Shown in pieces: positions 25,241 to 36,607 of a DNA stretch of 64,000 bases. The notes beneath the pieces were generated by a model. The model made no database searches, was not told the origin of the DNA, and was given only the letters and a program-made list of their open reading frames with translations. The translations under genes were made by a program, and so were the position numbers. The stretch is taken from contig JAMXBD010000094.1 of the NCBI GenBank assembly GCA_024138025.1, positions 1,612,001-1,676,000 on the forward strand, read 5' to 3'. Numbering within the stretch: the first letter of the stretch is position 1; each line of letters begins with the position of its first letter. This DNA is from Combretum micranthum. Its lineage: Eukaryota > Streptophyta > Magnoliopsida > Myrtales > Combretaceae.

Positions 25241-26343
25241 GTTAAAGTTGTAGTTAAGTTATCATATTAATTCATTGAGTTATTATCAATTATTGATTGT
25301 GAAAAATATTGGGGGTGATGCTTGTGACTTTTCTTAAAACATTTCCAAAACTTTATATTATTTACTTAACAACTTTCATATTTAAGTTGTACTGTGTGAT
25401 TACATAAGCTATTTCTTTTCATCAAGGGCGTGCTTCACCTTTAGTTCATATAGCAGTTAGAACAGCGACACGATTAAGGGCACGGTTTAGGCTATGTCTC
25501 TTCTTTGTCAGAGCACGATTTGCCTTAACTTTACTCGTAGGTATAACTATGGCCGCGACTTAGGGCGTGGTTTGGTCTTTTACCTTTTTTCTTACCCTCA
25601 GTTCACTCACTAAAGGAGCGATTAAATCCAGTTTATAGTTGTTTTACTCTAAATCTTATTCAAATCATTTTGTTTCTTCTTTTCTTGATTTTAGAAGCTG
25701 AAAAACAACATTTTCACAATAATAGTATATGTTTATATGAATTTGTCTAATAATAGAGCATATAAAGCATGAATTCCTATAAATTGAATAAAACATAAAT
25801 GACTTATCGCGAAGTAAACACTGAAATATAGCATTTCCAACCTATTGCTAGTAATAGCATTCCTAAAGCATAACTATTCTAATCCTTATCAATTCCTTAT
25901 GTATCCAAGCAAATGGACCGTAAGTGTTTATAGTGGTACAAATGAACCAAGTCAATTCATAAACTACTTAAGTTTGGTTCGATGTTTACTCGAGTTTGAT
26001 TCGAAAATAGTCAAATAGAGCTTGAACTCAGCTATTCGAATGATTTATTAAGTCAAACTTGAACTTTATATGTATAGCTGGATTAGCATACGAGCATAAT
26101 CAAACTCTATCAAGCTTGAATTGAGCATAAATGTTAATGGAATTTAAATTGAGTTTAAGTATTAACATTATTTTAATTAGAATTTAAAATATATTTATTA
26201 ATAAATCAAACCTAAATGAGCTTAATCAAATCTAACACAAAATTATGTAGTTTTATTTCGAGTCAAACTTCAGCCTAAAATATTAGGCTTGGTTGAACTT
26301 TGTTAATTGACTTCCTATTTTATAACTTACCTAATTTGAATTT
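25241..26343. other. Noncoding, with a decayed hAT-like segment
   Basis: No gene is supported. Bases 25400-25620 contain several GGGC-CACGGTTT-like motifs of LTR character but no clear ends. Bases 25930-26330 begin GTGGTACAAATGAACCAAG and are rich in TCGAGTTTGATTCG, GAGCTTGAACTC and AGCTTGAATTGAGC motifs, the arm style of hAT elements with GGGGTGCAAATGAG ends. A similar segment starts at 38375. Only one end is visible, so it is scored as a remnant. Confidence 0.4.
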
Positions 26344-26506
26344 GTAACATTTATTTCTAATTTGCAAGCTCATTTACTAATCTTTGAATATATTAGTTTT
26401 GTATAGTTGACTTTCTATATTAGGACTCATTTGTATGCAAATATATATACAACAGTTATGATGTAATCAAGGTTGTAGAAATATAATTTTTTTTTTCTTT
26501 TCTACA
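26344..26506 (+). mobile_element. 5' LTR of the Ty1-copia element (start approximate)
   Basis: The right edge, TTTTCTTTTCTACA at 26506, is followed at once by the primer site, so the end is firm. The left edge at TGTAACATTTATTTC is a guess from the TG rule and from short LTR lengths in this copia lineage. A TATA-like AAATATATATAC sits at 26439-26450. Confidence 0.55.
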
Positions 26507-26520
26507 TGGCATCAGAGTGG
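26507..26520 (+). other. Primer binding site, initiator-tRNA-Met type
   Basis: TGGCATCAGAGTGG directly follows the LTR end and matches the plant initiator-methionine site TGGTATCAGAGC with one change in the core. It fixes the orientation of the copia element. Confidence 0.8.
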
Positions 26521-26675
26521 GTTGAATTCTCTATATCATTTTTTTTTTCTATGAGGATAAATCAATCCCTCTTGTGTGATTGATTCATTGCACTCTGTAC
26601 CTCTGTGTTTGTGGTTGTGCCTCTGTTTTTTGAGGTTTTGTGCTATTTGTTTTATACTTGAATTTGTAATTCAAG

Positions 26676-29240
26676 ATGGCAGCAACAACTACATTTAATT
26701 TTGATGGGTCTGCTTCATCAAATGGACCAGAGGATGTTATTCAAATTTCTAAAGTGGAGTGTGAGCTATTGATCCATTCTTAACCAAATTTTGTTCCCTC
26801 TCATACTATCTAAATAGGTATTGCTACATTTGCTGCCTCTTTTTCCAGTAATTTCTTTTTAATAGATTCAAGTGCATGCAATCATATGATTGGTGACTAG
26901 TGCCAATTCCATAATTTTACCCCTTGCTAACCACAATCCTCCATTACCCATTGCTAATGGTTCTGTTTCCATTATATCTGGTTTTGGTACTGTTCATACC
27001 CATTCTCTTACTCTTAACCAAGTCTTACATGTTCTTAAATTAACATTTAATCTCCATTCTGTCAATCAAATTATAAAAAGCTATGAATTGTTCCATGAAT
27101 TTCTTTCCTACTCATTGTGTTTTTAAGGATCTCTAGACGAATTCATTGACGGGACAAGGCTTTAAGTCAGAGGGAGTTTACTATCTCAATACTTCTTCTC
27201 TTGTTGCTCTTGCAAGGGGTGTCTCCTTATGATTGGCATTATCGTTTGGGTCATCCTATTATTTCTAAGTTAAAAAAAAAGCTTCTTTTAGTGAGTCTGT
27301 TTCTTCAATAAATTGTGATGGATGTCAGCTGGGAAAACATCATAGAGCCTCTTTTCATTTTAAAGAAAGTTGAAGTTCAAGTCCTTTTGATCTTGTGCAC
27401 TCCGATATATGTCATTATCCTACTATGTCTAGCCATAAGTATTTTATTACTTTTGTAGATGATTATTCTCGAATGACATGGGTTTATTTGTTAAAAGATC
27501 AATTGTCTATTCTCGATGTATTTCAAACTTTTCATAATGAAATAAAGACTCAATTTTCTTCTAATATTTGGGTATTACGATCTAACAATGCTCTAGAATA
27601 TGAAGTCTGATTTTTCTAATTTTTGTTCTTTTAATGGGATCATTTACCAAACATCGTGTGCTCATACTCCATAACAAAAATGTTATGGCAGAGTGTAAAA
27701 GTAGACATATCCTTGAAATTGCCCGCACTCTTATGATTTAAATGAATGTGTCTAAATATCTTTGTAGTGATGCTATCCTCACTGTGGGATTTGTCATTAA
27801 CCGGATGCCATCTTCTACACTTAGAGGTGACTTTACTTTTAAATGTCTTTTCCTGGATTCACATCTGTTCCTCTTACTCCATGTATTTCTAGATGTGTGT
27901 GTTTTGTTCATCTATTCAAAACTGCGATGGATAAGCTTTCTCCCAAAGCTGTTTGTTGTGTTTTCTTGGGGTATTCTCAGGACTCAAAAGGGATATAAGT
28001 GTTATGATCCTATGTCTAAGAAGTGGTTTTGTTTTTGTAGATGTCACCTTTTTAAACCTAAACCTTTCTTTCCAGCTTCTAATGCCAAACAATCTGTTCC
28101 CCTCCCTACCCCTATAACTCCATCTCCTGTAACTATTGTTCTACCTTCAAAACCTTTGCAAGTTTGTGCTAGAAGAAATACTACACAATCATCACATGCC
28201 TCACAGCCATGTCCTCTAATCTATTCTGCTGATGATCCTAATGATTTGTTAATTGCTCTTCAAAAAGGTAATCGTTCTTGTACACAGCATTCTATTGCTA
28301 ATGTTGTTTCCTTTAATCATCTTGGCCCTGTTTTCCATTGTTTTGCTTTGTCTTTGTCATTTGTATCTATTCTCAGGAATTACCAAGAGGCAGTCCAACA
28401 TCCTAATTGGAAATAAGCCATGGATGAAGAAATGTCAACTCTTCTTAGTAGATGCACATGGGATAGTGCCTTTACTTGAAGGGGTTTCTCCTATTGCCTT
28501 TCGATGGGTCTTTACTACAAAATACAATCCTAATGGATCTATTGATCGATATAAAGCATGACTAGTTGCTAGAGCATACACCTAAACACACAGTGTTCAT
28601 TACTTTGAAACTTTCTCTTCGGTTGCTCAACTAAACTCTATTCGTGTGCTTATATATGTGGCAGTCAACCAACATTGGCTAATGTATCAATTAGATATAA
28701 AGAATGCATTTCTTTATGAAGACTTAAATGAAGAAACTTATATGAAGAAACCACCTGAATTTATTACTCAGGGGGAGACTCACTTAGTATGTAAACTAAA
28801 AAAGACTATTTATGGTTTAAAGCAGAGTCCTAGAGCTTGGTTTGATAAGTTAGTTAAGTAATATTTTTAGTAGGATTTAGGCGAAGCCAGGCTGATCATT
28901 CGGTATTTGTGAGCATGGTGCAAGTGGCATTGTGATGCTTATTGTATATGTTGATGATATACTCTTGTCAGGTGGTGATGTAAATGGCATTGGAGAAACC
29001 AAGAAACATTTGCAACAACAATTTGTCACAAAAGATCTTGGTCAATTGAGATATTTTCTTAGTATTGAAGTTGCTAGTGGAAAAGAGGGTGTAGTACTTA
29101 CTTAATAGAATTATGTGATCGATCTATTATAAGAAACAGGTCTATTAGGTGCAAAACCAACAGAGGTTCCAATGGACCTTAATCTAGACTTGTGGAAGGA
29201 AGATAAAGATTATGAGTATAGTTTTAGCTATTAGGCACTT
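26676..29240 (+). pseudogene. Ty1-copia polyprotein remnant (Retrofit/RE1-like)
   Basis: An ATG at 26676 opens MAATTTFNFDGS, but most of gag is deleted. The protease block FLIDSSACNHMIGD appears at about 26858-26900. CDGCQLGKHH at 27320 is the integrase zinc part. HSDICH and YFITFVDDYSRMTWVYLLKD (27395-27500), then SNNALEY, form the integrase core. LINRMPSS-like VINRMPSS follows at 27800. Reverse transcriptase shows FRWVFTTKYNPNGSIDRYKA, YQLDIKNAFL, YMKKPPEF, YGLKQSPRAWFDKL and the catalytic YVDDI (about 28951-28965), then KDLGQLRYFL. Homology ends near 29240, so RNase H and the 3' LTR are lost. Several stops stand where CAA or CAG is expected. The order protease-integrase-RT is diagnostic of copia. 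Confidence 0.92.
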
Positions 29241-31650
29241 AAATATTTGTGCTATTATTAAGGCAAAATTTATTAATTCAACTCAAAAAATCAATTGTAT
29301 GTTTTTTTTTTCCAATCAATAACCTACTTCTCATTTTCTCTCTCTCTCCCTCTCCCTTTTTATGCACATGATTTAACAAATGATATCGGTAACTGACTTT
29401 TTATTTTATCTCTCTTTCCATTATTCTCTCTCTCACCCCTCCCTTTATGCATAGATTTTAAACATCTAGTCAGTAATCGACTTCTCATTTTATCTATACT
29501 CCATTATTCTCTATGCATATATGACTTTAGTTGATTTCTTCAAAGGGCTTTGCTATTTTTCTTTCTCATGATTTCTTTCTTGGTTGTTTTATCACCTCTT
29601 AGAAGTTATTAATAAAAGTTACATCATCATTAACTATATAAATTATTAATTTATAGACGCATTGAGGGTTCAAGATATGCTAGTAGTAATATAAAGTAAT
29701 AGTCATTTTACAACAAATAAAAGGGGAATGCAAGAATAGTTCTATTTAAATGTATATTATAACAAAGATCCCTTTTTCCCTCTTCCTCTCCTACTCTATC
29801 CTCTCCTTGACAAACTGTAATTAATTTTAAAAAAAAAAATTGCATCGACAATCTTCTTCACTTAAAAAGAGACCCAATATAAACCCTGTACTTATCTTTT
29901 ATTACCTCCTTTTCCATTCCATCTCTCAAGCACTACAACGTTTGAAACTTATTTTCTGAGGAGTTTGAAGTTGCAACTAACAAGGGCATAAAAAAATTCA
30001 ATATTTTACGTGTTAGTATTGAAATGTCTCGAATGAAATTGAATGCAGTTTTCAAGATGATAAAAAAGCCATCTTTCAATCAAAAGTTTTTTTATGTTAG
30101 GCTTTTGTATCTTTTGTTTTGTTTTTATGGTGCCTTAGCCCTATGTACGTTTTCCCTTGGGTCAGAGTACCATCTTCGTTCTTACAGAGTAACTTTTTTC
30201 TTTTTAAAGGTTTTGATACCATTTTTGTGTAAAAGATGTGATCTTGTTGATTTGGTTTGTTACATTATCTCTTGATTTTCATGTTTTAGGTTGTATTTTC
30301 AACTAGTAAATGAAGTTTTTTGTTTTCTAGAAAACAAAAAAGAAAAAGAAAAGGCACACGATAACAGTATTTTAAAATTTTAAGTGTTAAAAAAAAAACA
30401 AAACCCGAAGTTCCAAAAGTATTTTTAACATCTTCCCAAACCTGTAACCACTATTACTTAGTAAATCTAATGTTGAGGCGTTGCAATGACCTTTTAGAGT
30501 TTCTTTACACATTTTATGATTAAAGATGTTTCACTGGTTTATTATAATTGAGCGGTACGCTACACCCACACCATACACCAAGTATGTCACTCGTGATCCT
30601 AGACCCTAGTCTTATGCTGAAAATATTTTGCATCAACCCCAAATTGCTTGTGATGGAAATAATTTGTTTGATCTTCTCCCATTGGCGAGTTAAAAGTTTG
30701 GACCCCAGTCACGTTGGTTTGAACTAGAAAGAGCACCTTTATTTCTGTCGCACACATAATCATTCCTGCTTGGTAGTGACTAATGGTATGGACATTTTTG
30801 TTCTAGGAATAATAATTATTAAATGAAAGGGTAGCTCACGGAGGCATGAAAAGCTTCAAGCAAAAACAGATGGGTTCTCCCTCTTTCTTGTCCAATGCAA
30901 GCATCCTCTGCCCAACGAGACCCGTTAAAGACTCATCCCATCACTCAAAAATAATGGCCTGGTGGAAAAAGGTTGGCATCGGGTACCAACAATCCAAAAA
31001 CATCTCAGGCCTCGGTTGAAAAACAGTTTAAGGAGGCTCCAAAAGTAAGGAAAGGAAAAGTCTGTTCAACAGAAACAATGAAGCCACAAAGGTAAAAACA
31101 CAGCCCTCACTTTTCTTTTTTCAACTTTTTGCTCTAATTCTAGCAATTATTAGCCTCTTATATCACTAAGTCTAACCAAAATGATATCCATGTTTCTTTT
31201 TTGAGTGCGCAGACACATTTGCTAAGTTTGACAAATAAGGAAAAGTACAATGCCTCATTGGAAAATATGAAGTTTTTCTTGTATTTTTTTAACAAGAGCC
31301 ACTTGTAGTGCTAACTAGAATGTTAACTGAATTACATTATTGTTGTAACAATTCAAAACTCTACCCATTGAGGTATTGTTTGCTTTGATAAAACGCCGTA
31401 CAGTTTTACTTTGGTGCCAGCTGCTTCTCAAAAGAACTCATATTGGGAATGCTCTATATTGAGTGCGCTTAATTTTAGAGTTTTGATAAACTTCAAATCA
31501 TTACATAAAAAGATGCTTCAATAATTAGAATTTTACCATTTTATATTTGAGGAATATCATAATTACACTTTACACCGTTTACTATTCTTTAACGCCTTCT
31601 TATTGTTCATTTTGATTTTATATAAGCAACCAGTCTGAATGAACCTGTCT
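29241..31650. other. Noncoding; three diverged TC-rich repeats near 29.4 kb
   Basis: No gene is supported; the 83-codon open frame at 30024 has no family signature. Bases 29323-29525 hold three diverged tandem units of about 70-85 bp, each with CTTCTCATTTTATCTCTC and CCCTTTATGCATA themes. Bases 30540-31100 are less AT-rich and might be 5' flank of the ELM2-type gene remnant downstream, but this cannot be shown. Confidence 0.4.
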
Positions 31651-31689
31651 TTGCTTCTATGTTTTGATAAAGAACCCTTTCCTTCCACG

Positions 31690-32690
31690 TTTCTCCAGGC
31701 AAAACGAAAACTACAAAAAATTGGTTGCGAAGGAGTTTGATGCTGCTTCTTCATGTAAAACCAATTTAATCAACACCACAAAAAGTTTCAGCATGCAACA
31801 TGCTTGTAACTCAAGCAGTGCATCAATTGGATTTAATAGCTATCGTGAGAAGCAGGGACTTTCCGACTATATCACTCTCCTTTACCAAGTCGTGATGTCG
31901 GGTCCATAATTAACACGCACGACAATGTTGAAGATGTGAATTCAGTGAATATTATTGATTTAAAAGAGAGTGAATTATCAAGCTCTGAAGAACCAAAAAG
32001 TACAAAGCGACCGGCATTCTCACTTTTGACGTTAAAAGGGGAATATCTTCCGAGACCTGAAGTTCCTGTCGGTACAAGATTTCAGGCAGAAATTCCATAC
32101 TTGATTGAGAGAAATAATTATGTTAGAGATGATGCATTTGGAAACTCAAGGTGGTTAGGCTTTCGAGTTTGGCCAATAGAAGGTCATCCTACCAAGAAGT
32201 ACTAGGAAGTTATTGGGAAAGGCAAATTTAAATATTGCTCATGAGAGTTTCCAGGATCTCCTGATTTGATTAGACAGCATATTGCTATAGTAAGGGAAAT
32301 CCTAACTTCTGATCTCGGTCCTGCTTTCGTAATATGGAAATTTGGTGAAATTGGACAAGTCCTAAGCACATCGACACCGATAGAAGAGGATTGTTTTGCA
32401 CATTTGATTAAAAGAATCGATTGATAAGTGCGGCAAATTTCTGGGACAAGGCAGTAAAGTATTTACATAAGAAATGTAAGAAAAGCATCATAAATTATTA
32501 TTATTACGTTTTCCTTCCGGGATGCCTGAGCAATCTCTTCTTGTCTTCCCTTGATGGCACTGTAACCAATGGTGACGAGCCAGAGGTTGATGCTTAAGAG
32601 CTCGTCACCATTGGTTACATATTACGTTTTATGAAGTTGAGGCATTTGTCGTTTTCTTTTCAATCAATGTTATTAGTTAAATCTCTTGGA
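31690..32690 (+). pseudogene. ELM2-domain (ARID/ELM2-type nuclear protein) gene fragment, decayed
   Basis: The frame from about 31861 holds an ELM2-type domain: VPVGTRFQAEIP (32062), SRWLGFRVWPIE, IGKGKFKYCS, EFPGSPDLIRQHIA and LGPAFVIWKFGEIG (to about 32360). After a frameshift near 32420 comes ISAANFWDKAVKYLHKKCKK and then IINYYYYVFLPGCLS, the SANT-like continuation of plant ARID/ELM2 proteins. DEPEVDA and ELVTIGYIL follow. In-frame stops lie at 32203 (TAG), 32242 (TGA) and 32596 (TAA). Upstream, 31690-31909 is open in another frame and is probably the preceding exon part. Plant ELM2 proteins of this kind are nuclear chromatin-linked regulators. It is the only host-gene-like sequence here; whether it is a retrocopy or the remains of a local gene is undecided. 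Confidence 0.75.
32561..32619. repeat. Perfect 20-bp inverted repeat (hairpin), 19-nt loop
   Basis: The left arm 32561-32580 (TGTAACCAATGGTGACGAGC) is the exact reverse complement of 32600-32619. It lies inside the ELM2 pseudogene. The right arm encodes ELVTIGY in the gene's frame, while the left arm replaces what in relatives is an acidic run, suggesting that the left arm was copied from the right in inverted form. Confidence 0.95.
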
Positions 32691-32699
32691 AAAGTTTTT

Positions 32700-33296
32700 A
32701 GAGACTACTACCTACAAATAATGATTGGCTCTCCTCCAACTTTATAGGATGGAATAAGTGGCAGAGCATTTATTCAGTGCGAATGCTATTAAATCAAATC
32801 TGAGTAGACTTAATGAAGTAAAAGATAGGTAGGCTCTTGACCTATCTATTTTTGATAACACCTTCTATTGAGAGTATGTCACATAAGAAAGTAAGATTGT
32901 TATGCCATCACATTTCTCATTGGCACACTCTTAATGAAGGATATTGCCTATCTTCTTCTTCTTCTTCTTTTTTTTTTTTTTTCCTGACTTAATAACAGGG
33001 AGGAAGTGAGAAGGATAGGGAGAGTGCTACTGATTGGCTTGTTAAGAAAGCATGAATATGTATAAACTTTTTCATTACATTGGAATCACATCTTTTAATC
33101 TTTTTTTTTTTTTCCATATTAATAAAGTTTGGGTTATCATTCCCTATCTTACCGAGCTTTCCTAATAGGGGAAAGAGAAAAAAAAAAAAAAAAAAGCCTT
33201 CCAGTTAGGTCATTCCCTTAACTTCATCAAATAATTTAATGCAATCGCACCAGTGATTACTTCGGTTAAGCCTCCGATTACTAATAAATGAAGCAG
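32700..33296. other. Noncoding 3' flank with poly-T and poly-A tracts
   Basis: No gene is recognised. Three homopolymer-rich tracts stand out: CTTCTTCTTCTT followed by poly-T (32955-32982), poly-T (33101-33113) and poly-A (33178-33195). A poly-A tail of a retrocopied ELM2 fragment could lie here, but no target duplication was found. Confidence 0.4.
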
Positions 33297-34330
33297 GGCG
33301 GACCCACAGAGGGCCGGGCCCCCCCGAGGAATTTTTTATATCATTTGAATAGAACAATAAAAAGATTTAGTTATATAAATAAAGAATTAAACATGTTAAC
33401 TTGATATCAGTGGTGGTATAGTGGTTACAAGTTCGTTTTGCACGTAAGACATCATGAGATTGATTAGGGATGTGTAAAAAAAACCAATGAAACCGACAAA
33501 TCGAACTGAATCGAAATTGTAAAATTAATTCGAAAAATATGGTTAATCGATCCGTTGATTTTGATTTAGGATTATGGTTTTTATTTTTTTTGATTTTTGG
33601 TTTCGGTTTCGGTTTATAACCATAAAAAACCGATGGTTAGCAGTTAACTGTTTCAATATTTATAAATTTATGATATATATAATTTACATATGTATATAAT
33701 TTACCTATGTTCATATTCCTTCGATTTTGATTAATACTATTATCCTATGTTTGATGAGAGTTAATGTAGTAATTGATTTGGTTTGATTTTATTAATAATG
33801 ATATATCCGAATGTTTGTTTTTCCCCTTTTTTTTAATTTGATTTCCTTTTTCCTTTTTTATCTCTTGTAATATATATAATAATTTAAAAAAAAACTCTAT
33901 GATAAAGGCTAAAAAATAAGGTTTATTGAAATTATCAATTTGATTTGTTGAAATCATTATGTTCAATGGTTAAAAACCGAAAACGAATAAATTAACCGAA
34001 TAAAATGGTTAAAAACCAAAAGCAGAATAAATTAACCGAATAAAATGATTAACTGTTAAGACAATTAACCATTTATAATGGACTAGTTAAGGATCGGGAT
34101 ATTAACAAACCAAACATTACAGTTAGATTTAAAAAATAGGACGACGGACTGGTTAACTAATTTATGAACACCCTTAAGATCGATTCCAACGAGCTACCAC
34201 CTTTGTGTTTTTTGCTTGTGCTACTGCACAGCTTTTAGTCTTGCCACTTTTGTCTTTATTTGTTGCATAATCCCACCACTTTTGTTTTGAATTTTTATTA
34301 TGCAGCAAAGCCATTCACATTGCTCTTTTA
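33297..34330 (+). repeat. tRNA-like (SINE-like) sequence split by a hAT element
   Basis: GGTATAGTGGTTA at 33415-33427 resembles the A box of tRNA-derived promoters, and AGATCGATTCC at 34177-34187 resembles a B box (GGTTCGATTCC). With the hAT insertion removed, the spacing between them is about 30 nt, typical for tRNA-like promoters. A GC-rich block, GGGCCGGGCCCCCCCG (33315-33330), lies upstream. This may be a SINE or another element carrying a tRNA-like part; ends are not defined. Confidence 0.5.
33465..34176. mobile_element. Non-autonomous hAT element (712 bp), TSD AGATTGAT/AGATCGAT
   Basis: The left end TAGGGATGTGTAAAA and right end TTTATGAACACCCTTA form imperfect TIRs of hAT type (TAGGGATGTGTA against TAAGGGTGTTCA). 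The 8-bp flanks AGATTGAT (33457-33464) and AGATCGAT (34177-34184) differ by one base. Subterminal arms carry GGTTTCGGTTT and AACCGAATAAA repeats. No coding sequence. Confidence 0.85.
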
Positions 34331-36607
34331 ATATTTATTCTATTTTTTTTAATTTCATTTATTTACATTGATTTTTTTTTAGTTTTTAATAGTATAAATA
34401 TGCATGCTCTTTAAACTTTTTATATAGAAATGAATTAGTAATTTATTAGAATAAAAAAGAAAATGTTATCAAGGTTTTTTTTTTTGTATTATATATTACT
34501 GATAATTTGCTAGATATTGTTATTAAAAAATATAATTGTTAAAATATTAATAATAAAATATCTCATAGATTATAAAAATTGTTATTTTTCAAACACTTTA
34601 TTAAGTTATTTTTTTAGATCTTTACAAATTATTTAATAATTTTTATGACAAGTACAATGTATTTATAAAGTTACACATCTTAATTTTTGCATTTCCAATA
34701 AGAGCAACATTATAGGTATAAAAAAATAATATGAAATATGTTCCAAACATATATTTAGAAAACTCATCATGACTTGATCACTATACAAATATAGCCATGC
34801 CTATAAATGTAAATGGGGACAAATAATCTAGATAATAAATTCAGTAGAGGATTCCCATTCTTTAATCAGTGTTCTACAATAAAAGAAATGTCATATAAAT
34901 AAAGATAATCATCATGAACTATCTCGTACAAATAATGAATCATTTCTTATAGCATCTAATAATATAAACATTCTATACAGTATTCAATAAGTTCCTAAAT
35001 AACCATCAAGATAATTAGAACTTGAATAATTATTTTTCACGTGTTATGTTCTTTTTTTATGTTATATTTCAGATAAATAGATAAATAAAATCTTACAAAA
35101 TGTAGTATAATTACAAGATACAATGAATTTATAATATAGATAAATCCAATATTGACTTTAAAAAAGAAAAAAACTATCGTCCGGTATAATAATTCTGCGT
35201 CTATTCCTGAAATAAAGTAATATTATTAAATATGTTAAATTCAATAATATAATTGAACATAAAGCAACATGAAAAAAATTAAAAAAATAAATATTATAAA
35301 AAATGGTGGTTGACCATAAACTGAAGCATTTGGTCAGTTGCATGCATGATTCACTCTTAGTGATGCGTGAGCTTCACTGTTCAAGTGGGTGGTAGGTGGT
35401 AGATGGTAGGTGGTAGGTGGTAGGTGGCAGGCTCGTGCAACTTAGTACTTATCAATGAAGGTAAGTGGCTATTCGCCATGATAGATGAGTTGCACAACCA
35501 AATGACATTGGTAGAATGGAATGTACCACTCGTTTTTGGAGCATAATTTGCCAGCTTTGAGTGGTAGACCAAGCCATTAACTTTTTTCTAAATATTTTTT
35601 AAAATATTATATTTTTATTATAATATCCAATCTAACACATTGAATAAATAGATCCTATTAAATTATTTATTACCACTTTATTGGATGTTGAAACATGTTA
35701 ACTCTTCATTAGGGCCAGCGTTTGTTTTATTTTAAATGGGTCTGTGCTTAAATACTCCAAGCAATAACACGATCCATTGATCTAACCATTTTTTTTTGCC
35801 ATACATTGATCTGACCATTTGATAAACATGTTTTAGGATAGACTTATTTGCTATGAAAAAAAAAAAAAATCTAAAGTAAATTATAACATCATTGTCAAGT
35901 ATACTAAACATACTAATGGATCAAGTTTATTTATAATATCAAATTTTTAAACATACTAACGAGACAAAAGTTATAATCTAAGTAAAATTTAATCAACATA
36001 ACAAAGTGATCAATCTATTTACTACACTGTAGCATTACAATAAATCGATTCACCGGTTAATTGACATTAACGTCAATATCCAAATTTACCCATCATCTAG
36101 GTAGTGCTTCAATCAAAGATCACTAAAGAACATATAAGTAAGGAAGACGTTAAAAGGATGAATGAAAATAGTTAATTATCTTTTTAATGTTTATATAACA
36201 ATCGAATAGTAACAGCCTATTCATTTGGGAGATTCATTATCTCTTCTTTTTACGTAAAATTATTATTACCATCTTTAGTGGAGAGCATTTACAATTCATA
36301 GTAAATTATTATTATTTAAAATTATGAATAATAATTTATATCATCAGGCACATAAATTTTCAATAGTTTATTTTTAATTTTTATCATAAGTATTCCTATG
36401 TTAAAAATATCACCTTTACAATTGTATCTCTCTATAGTAAAGATAAGGAACATTATACATATTTCATTTTGATTCTAATAATCATTATTTTTTTAATATC
36501 AAGTGAACATTATATTAGTTATTACACGTATTGAAATTTAATTCTCCCCTTATTTCATATGATGAACAAACTGAACGAGTCGTGAATATATATATATATA
36601 TATTATT
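34331..36607. other. Noncoding, very AT-rich
   Basis: No gene is supported. Bases 35340-35580 are less AT-rich and include the 7-bp tandem repeat listed separately, but open frames there are short and unfamiliar. An (AT)n tract sits at 36588-36601. Confidence 0.5.
35391..35432 (+). repeat. 7-bp tandem repeat, GGTAGGT, six units
   Basis: Six head-to-tail units read GGTAGGT, GGTAGAT, GGTAGGT, GGTAGGT, GGTAGGT and GGCAGGC. It is a short minisatellite-like array, not a telomeric repeat. Confidence 0.9.

Noticed and set aside
30024..30275. Open frame of 83 codons with a hydrophobic stretch
   Set aside because: AT-rich composition explains the Phe/Leu content; no start context, neighbours or motif.
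33415..33464. Functional tRNA gene
   Set aside because: Only A-box and B-box-like motifs are seen; no cloverleaf can be drawn, and the sequence is split by an insertion.
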